From: Elusimicrobiota bacterium
GTDB taxonomy: Bacteria > Elusimicrobiota > Elusimicrobia > Elusimicrobiales > UBA9959
Assembly: GCA_030637365.1 (NCBI GenBank)
Contig: DAOWGR010000074.1
Location: 1 to 9,230, forward strand
Direction: 5' to 3'
Length of the DNA stretch: 9,230 nucleotides
Made by a program: the position numbers and the translations under genes. This document shows positions 5,398 through 9,230 of this stretch, in pieces (positions within the stretch are counted from its first letter, which is position 1; each line of letters opens with the position of its first letter). The notes beneath the pieces were generated by a model that did no database searches, was not told where the DNA came from, and was given only the letters and a program-made list of their open reading frames with translations.

Positions 5398-5814
5398 ATG
5401 TTTAAAAAAAATCAATTCCTCGCGGTTAAAGAAAAAATAGCCCGTTTAATCGGAAAAAACAATATCCGTTGCGATGATATTGAGTTAATGGCCTATTCTT
5501 ATGACGCGGGCATTTCAAAAGCCGCTCCCGAAGCGGTTATAAGCTTTGACAATATTCGGCTCATAGCTCCCGTCATTAAAATCTTATACCAGGCCCGCAT
5601 ACCTTTTCTTCCGAGACTTGCCGGAACAAATCTCTCGGGAGGAACAATCCCTCTTAAAAGCGGCGTGATATTAAATTTATCGCGTCTTAATAAGATTTAT
5701 CAAATTGACACGACAAATAATATTGCCGTTGTGGAGCCGGGAGTGGTGAATATCAATCTTCAAAAAGAACTTGATAAATTCGGCTATTTTTACACGACGG
5801 ACCCCGCGAGCTAG
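5398..5814 (+). CDS. glcD: N-terminal fragment of GlcD-type FAD-linked oxidase, up to the amber codon
   Basis: 138 residues forming the first part of the FAD-binding (PCMH-type) domain. Visible landmarks are the AVISFDNIRLIAPVIKIL strand-helix unit at 46-63, the glycine loop RLAGTNLSGGTIP at 73-85, the LSRLNKI segment at 94-100 and VVEPGVVN at 111-118. It stops at DPAS just before the CTIGGN glycine loop, so alone it lacks half of the FAD site and all catalytic residues and should not bind cofactor or be active. This is what conventional translation would yield. Confidence 0.6.
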   Translation: MFKKNQFLAVKEKIARLIGKNNIRCDDIELMAYSYDAGISKAAPEAVISFDNIRLIAPVIKILYQARIPFLPRLAGTNLSGGTIPLKSGVILNLSRLNKIYQIDTTNNIAVVEPGVVNINLQKELDKFGYFYTTDPAS

Positions 5815-7566
5815 AAAGTATGCACGATAGGCGGCAATATAGGAGAAAACGCGGGAGGACCGCAATGCCTGAAATACGGCGTCACCTCAAACAATATCTC
5901 CAAACTGAACATTATAACTCCGCAAGGAGATGAAATCACTTTAAGCGAAAATGATATCGGCCCCGATTTGATGAGTTTATTTATCGGCTCTGAAGGAACT
6001 CTTGGCATCGCTATAAAAGCTTGGCTCAAAATAATCCCAAACCCCCCGGCAATTAAAACATGCACGGCGGCTTTTCTCACAATTGAAGATTCCATAAACG
6101 CGGCAACTAAAATCATAGAAGCCGGCATAATGCCGAGAGCTCTTGAAGCAATGGACAAAACCTGCGTTGACGCGTCGGAAAACATCATAAAAAACCCTTA
6201 TCCCAGTGAAAGCAACGCCATGCTCATTATAGAATTGGACTCCGGCAATGAAGACCTGCTTAATAAAGAGATTAAACAAATAAAGCAAATCTGCGATGAT
6301 TGTTTTTCCAATTTTTTCAAAAAAGCGGATAATGAAATCGAAAGAGAGGCTCTTTGGGCTCTTAGAAAAGGGGCTTATCCCGCTATGGCGAGACTCGCTC
6401 CCAATGTTTTGGTTGAAGACGGAGTGGTTCCCCGCCCCAAACTTCCCGAAGCGCTTAAAAAAATAAAAGCCATAATTAACGGATATAACCTAAAAGCAAG
6501 CATTCTGTTTCATGCCGGCGACGGGAATATACATCCCAATATCATTTTTGACGAAAGAGATATTAAGGAAGTCAAAATTGTAAAAAAAGCGGGCTATGAA
6601 ATCCTTAAGACATGCATAGATTTGGGCGGCTCGATATCCGGAGAGCACGGCATAGGAATTGAAAAACGAGTGGCAATGAACTGGCTGTATCCCACCGCAA
6701 CTTTAGAACTTTTTCAAAAAATCAAAAAAAGTTTTGACCCCGATAATCTTTCCAATCCGGATAAAATAATTCCCGTGTCCCTTGACAGCAGAAACGCCAT
6801 ATTTTCAAAAAACCGTTCAACGGACGATAAAATTTTAACCGAGCTTTTAAACGAAGTGAAAACCAAAAACCGCGAAGGACTAAAAAGCGTTCTGGTTGGA
6901 AGCAACAGCAATTCGGATGAAAACCTGAAAACCGAGCTCAATATTTTAAAGGTGGACGGCTTGCGCGAAATACTGGATCTTGATAAAGAGAATTTCACTG
7001 TAAAAGCGCAGGCCGGAATAAAAATAAGCCGCCTAAAGGAATTGTTGAAAACTTCAAAATTATATCCCGCCCTGCCCGATTATAAAGGAACGCTCGGAGG
7101 TTTAATAGCGAATAATTATTTCAACGGCATTAAAGACATTCTGCTCGGCCTGGATATAATGACATCAAACGGAGAAATTCATTCATTCGGCGGAAAAACA
7201 TTGAAAAATGTGGCGGGTTATGATGTGGCAAAACTTTTTATAGGATCAATGGGAGCTTATGGAATAATTTTAAACGCGACCATAAAACTGGATTTTAAAA
7301 ATCGTTTTAAAGATGCTCAAATAAAATGTCCGAGTATGATTAAAAAAAATTCCATTCTTTCAAATTTCAAGCCCGGAAAATACTCTAAACGATTAAAAAA
7401 AGTTTTTGACCCGAAAAATTTATTTAATTCATGGCTATATGACGATAATACAAAGGAACCCGCAATCGGAGGAAAAGACCCGTCTTCTTTAAAAGACTAC
7501 GCGCTCAGCAAGCTTCGCAAACAAAATGATCTTTTTAATCTCTCCGGGCAAGACAAAAACGAATAA
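5815..7566 (+). CDS. Downstream part: rest of GlcD plus truncated GlcE-like domain
   Basis: Same frame as 5398-5814 and open from the codon after the amber. It starts with KVCTIGGNIGENAGG, then GSEGTLGI (full-frame residues 197-204), the metal/substrate motif HAGDGNIHPN (372-381) and SGEHGIG (414-420), all intact, ending the GlcD part at FDPDNLSNPDKI. A linker leads to the GlcE-like part, with GTLGGLIAN (564-572), GGKTLKNVAGYDVAKLFIGSMG split over 598-619, and the terminal FDPKNLF (670-676). Only about 30 residues separate the FAD domain from that terminal motif, where GlcE normally has a larger cap domain. No convincing internal start with a ribosome-binding site is seen; the first in-frame candidates are TTG 5968 and ATG 5971, both inside the conserved FAD domain. 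Confidence 0.6.
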   Translation, partial: KVCTIGGNIGENAGGPQCLKYGVTSNNISKLNIITPQGDEITLSENDIGPDLMSLFIGSEGTLGIAIKAWLKIIPNPPAIKTCTAAFLTIEDSINAATKIIEAGIMPRALEAMDKTCVDASENIIKNPYPSESNAMLIIELDSGNEDLLNKEIKQIKQICDDCFSNFFKKADNEIEREALWALRKGAYPAMARLAPNVLVEDGVVPRPKLPEALKKIKAIINGYNLKASILFHAGDGNIHPNIIFDERDIKEVKIVKKAGYEILKTCIDLGGSISGEHGIGIEKRVAMNWLYPTATLELFQKIKKSFDPDNLSNPDKIIPVSLDSRNAIFSKNRSTDDKILTELLNEVKTKNREGLKSVLVGSNSNSDENLKTELNILKVDGLREILDLDKENFTVKAQAGIKISRLKELLKTSKLYPALPDYKGTLGGLIANNYFNGIKDILLGLDIMTSNGEIHSFGGKTLKNVAGYDVAKLFIGSMGAYGIILNATIKLDFKNRFKDAQIKCPSMIKKNSILSNFKPGKYSKRLKKVFDPKNLFNSWLYDDNTKEPAIGGKDPSSLKDYALSKLRKQNDLFNLSGQDKNE

Positions 7567-7597
7567 AAAGTTCAAAATTTAAAAACTAAAAACATAT

Positions 7598-9073
7598 ATG
7601 GATAATAACGATAAAAATAAAGACGATTTAACCTTGGAAACTCAAGAAAAGGAATTCGTAAAAATAGACTCGGTTTCAGATTATCCCCAGGATCAAGCCG
7701 ACACTTTTTATGACTATAACCATCTTTACAGTTATAAGCGCGCCGGCGAACATCTTCCGTCATTAATTACCGATTTGGGCGAAAAAAAACTTTATGATTC
7801 TCTTTCGCAATGCAATCGCTGCGGATACTGCGAAACCGCTTGTCCGACTTATATGTTAACCGGCAGAGAAAGCATTTCGGCGCGCGGACGCAATCAAATA
7901 ATAAAAATGGCTATGACCGGAAAAATTGAAAACCCCGAAGACGCGTCAGAATCGGTATTCTCTTGTCTTTTATGCGGAGCATGCCAGTCCGCTTGTTACG
8001 CCAAAGTGCAAACGCCGGAACATGTTCTTGAAGCGAGACGAGGCATTAAAAACTATTCCGATAATTTCAGCGTAAAATTCGGCATGAACATGTTGCTGAA
8101 TCACCCGAGATTTTTGGCTTTATGGATGAAACTGGGATTTCTCCTGAAACGAATCGGTTTCGCGCGCCTTGCGGGCAAACTCGGAATTTACAGTGTTTTG
8201 GGCATGCCGGCGATAAAAAAAGCTCAAAAAGCCCTTGATAATCCCCCCCTCAAATTTTTAAACGATTATTTAAAAAAAGATTCCGACTTAAATCATAAGA
8301 CTCTCGAAAAAGAAAAGGCAAATATAGCGTGGGCTTATTTCGCGCCATGCGGGCCAAATTATATTTATCCCGAAGTGGGGCTTTCAACGATAAATCTGCT
8401 TAAAAGATTTCTCGGCAAAGGCATATTTTTAAATAATTTTTGTTGCGGACTCATCGCTTATAATTACGGCAAACTTGAAGACGCTAAAAAATTCGCCAAA
8501 AAAAACATAATTCTTTTTGAAAAACACAAAAAAAAATTCGGGGATTTTATTATAGTGGGAGATTGTTCATCCTGCGTGGCTTTCATGAAAACTTATGAAC
8601 AGCTTTTTACGGATAACAAAGACTGGAGGCCAAGAGCCAAAGATTTCGCTGAAAACATAAAAGACATTCTGGAACTCGCGCCCAAATTTCAAGTGCAAGA
8701 ATTTTCCGCTGAAAAACTCCATGAATCGCGATTGGGAAAAGTTACATATCATGACTCTTGCAAAGCGCTCCATGGACAAAATATACGGCAAGAGCCGAGA
8801 GAAATTTTAAAAAAACTTATAGGCGATAAATTCGTGGAACTTAATGAAAGTGATTGGTGCTGCGGAGGAGCGGGCGCTTTCGCTTTTACTCAAGAACATC
8901 TTTCAGATGAAATACTTCGCAGAAAAATAAAAAACATAGCCTGCGCGCAGGCTGAAACCGTAATTGCCGGCGCTTCGTCTTGCTTAATGCAAATAGATAA
9001 AGGGCTTAAACAACATTATCCAACGGCCAAAGTTGAGCACTTCAGCGTCTTTATAGACAAATTGACGAAATAA
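7598..9073 (+). CDS. glcF: GlcF-type iron-sulfur subunit of glycolate/D-lactate oxidase
   Basis: A 491-residue protein that should take electrons from the GlcD-type flavoprotein and pass them to a membrane or soluble acceptor. It has two classical [4Fe-4S] motifs: Cys72, 75, 78, 82 (CNRCGYCETACP) and Cys123, 126, 129, 133 (CLLCGACQSAC). They are followed by two cysteine-rich CCG domains: APCG Cys251, CCG at 282-284 and DCSSC 323/326; then HDSC Cys388, CCGG at 421-424 and Cys462. All ligands expected for the family are present. It is longer than E. coli GlcF (407), with about 60 charged N-terminal residues before the first cluster. A hydrophobic stretch (about 170-205) is amphipathic and may bind membrane. 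It lies 31 bp after glcDE in an AT-rich gap without a Shine-Dalgarno. The stop is TAA. Confidence 0.88.
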   Translation: MDNNDKNKDDLTLETQEKEFVKIDSVSDYPQDQADTFYDYNHLYSYKRAGEHLPSLITDLGEKKLYDSLSQCNRCGYCETACPTYMLTGRESISARGRNQIIKMAMTGKIENPEDASESVFSCLLCGACQSACYAKVQTPEHVLEARRGIKNYSDNFSVKFGMNMLLNHPRFLALWMKLGFLLKRIGFARLAGKLGIYSVLGMPAIKKAQKALDNPPLKFLNDYLKKDSDLNHKTLEKEKANIAWAYFAPCGPNYIYPEVGLSTINLLKRFLGKGIFLNNFCCGLIAYNYGKLEDAKKFAKKNIILFEKHKKKFGDFIIVGDCSSCVAFMKTYEQLFTDNKDWRPRAKDFAENIKDILELAPKFQVQEFSAEKLHESRLGKVTYHDSCKALHGQNIRQEPREILKKLIGDKFVELNESDWCCGGAGAFAFTQEHLSDEILRRKIKNIACAQAETVIAGASSCLMQIDKGLKQHYPTAKVEHFSVFIDKLTK

Positions 9074-9082
9074 GCGGCGAAA

Positions 9083-9110
9083 TTGAACTTCGCAATAACT
9101 TATAAATAAT
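9083..9110 (+). promoter_or_regulatory. Weak candidate promoter for the gene at 9131
   Basis: TTGAAC (9083-9088) and AATAAT (9105-9110) are 16 bp apart, and initiation near 9117 would give a short leader. The -35 matches only four of six bases and the spacer is AT-rich. Confidence 0.22.
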
Positions 9111-9130
9111 GATAAGATAATGGCAATACA

Positions 9131-9230
9131 ATGACACTGACCCGAACGGAAGAACTTGAAAAAAGACTGGATCTCCTTGTTAAATTCGGCGGCCTCATAT
9201 CCACCGAAACACACTTGAATAAACTGCTTG
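9131..9230 (+). CDS. N-terminus of a protein, possibly GAF-domain regulator (cut by window end)
   Basis: ATG at 9131 opens a frame to the window edge, 33 codons: MTLTRTEELEKRLDLLVKFG and onward, ending in NKLL. The pattern of a charged helix followed by LLVKFGGLISTETHLNKLL resembles the helix that begins many GAF sensor domains in regulators and kinases (a hydrophobic, G, hydrophobic S/T, then a D/N-rich LL pattern). This is suggestive only. The upstream in-frame stop TAA is at 9113-9115, so the start cannot be far off. No clear Shine-Dalgarno. It begins 57 bp after glcF on the same strand and might regulate or simply adjoin the operon. Confidence 0.45.
   Translation, partial: MTLTRTEELEKRLDLLVKFGGLISTETHLNKLL

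Larger units (their letters stand above)
5398..7566 (+). pseudogene. glcD: glcD-glcE fusion interrupted by one in-frame TAG
   Basis: One continuous reading frame of 723 codons, open throughout except for TAG at 5812-5814 (codon 139). Codons 1-470 form a GlcD-type FAD-linked oxidase (glycolate or D-lactate class) and codons about 486-676 a GlcE-like FAD-binding domain, so two normally separate subunits are fused. The amber falls in DPAS-stop-KVCTIGGN, where relatives commonly have Gln (CAG), so a single C-to-T change explains it. Homology continues unbroken on both sides and no other frame defect is seen. TAG ends at least four other genes here, so a genome-wide TAG reassignment is unlikely. 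A recent nonsense mutation, a base-call error or programmed readthrough remain possible. No Shine-Dalgarno precedes the ATG. glcF follows 31 bp after the TAA stop. Confidence 0.8.

Noticed and set aside
5812..5814. TAG reassigned to Gln genome-wide
   Set aside because: TAG is the natural final codon of at least four other genes here, at positions that match expected protein lengths, and some are followed closely by further stops.
5924..5929. Internal AAGGAG as a restart site after the amber codon
   Set aside because: No in-frame start codon lies at a suitable distance; the nearby ATG is out of frame and stops within a few codons.
9077..9093. Terminator hairpin after glcF
   Set aside because: GCGAA/TTCGC is only a 5-bp stem and no T-tract follows.

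Overview
The window is bacterial DNA: compact genes, short spacers and Shine-Dalgarno sites in front of several genes. It is moderately AT-rich, and the proteins are rich in lysine and isoleucine. The gene set (tryptophanase, a glycolate/D-lactate-type oxidase with Fe-S partner, and small-anion and cation carriers) suggests an organism that ferments or respires amino acids and 2-hydroxyacids. The unusual intergenic word repeats suggest an uncultivated lineage, but I cannot name a phylum from sequence alone.

Layout. 3-158 (+) is the tail of an unrecognised gene, followed by a hairpin terminator. 285-2595 (-) holds three genes read leftward: a patatin-like phospholipase (1681-2595), a TauE/SafE-family permease (681-1523, GTG start with a good GGAG) and a DUF1634 three-helix membrane protein (285-560), the usual neighbour of such permeases. 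From an 87-bp divergent spacer the + strand then carries a DUF1646 ion-transporter-superfamily protein (2683-3741), tryptophanase tnaA (3851-5275), a glcD-glcE fusion broken by one in-frame TAG (5398-7566), glcF (7598-9073) and the first 33 codons of another protein, possibly GAF-type (9131 to the window end).

How the genes may work together. TnaA would split tryptophan into indole, ammonia and pyruvate. GlcDE plus GlcF would oxidise a 2-hydroxyacid such as glycolate or D-lactate and pass electrons through two [4Fe-4S] clusters. The DUF1646 carrier sits where a tryptophan permease (tnaB) is found in enterobacteria, but its substrate is unknown. The TSUP permease with DUF1634 probably moves a small organic or sulfur-containing anion.

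The most unusual material is non-coding. Four spacers contain degenerate tandem words with a strict 7- or 8-bp period. Two of them are bounded by inverted repeats of AACAG...CTGTT type. The spacer before glcDE adds interleaved (pseudoknot-like) inverted repeats and a four-tract G-quadruplex motif on the template strand. The tnaA leader carries an intrinsic-terminator hairpin whose T-tract touches the Shine-Dalgarno. The single amber codon in an otherwise intact glcDE frame is the main coding anomaly.
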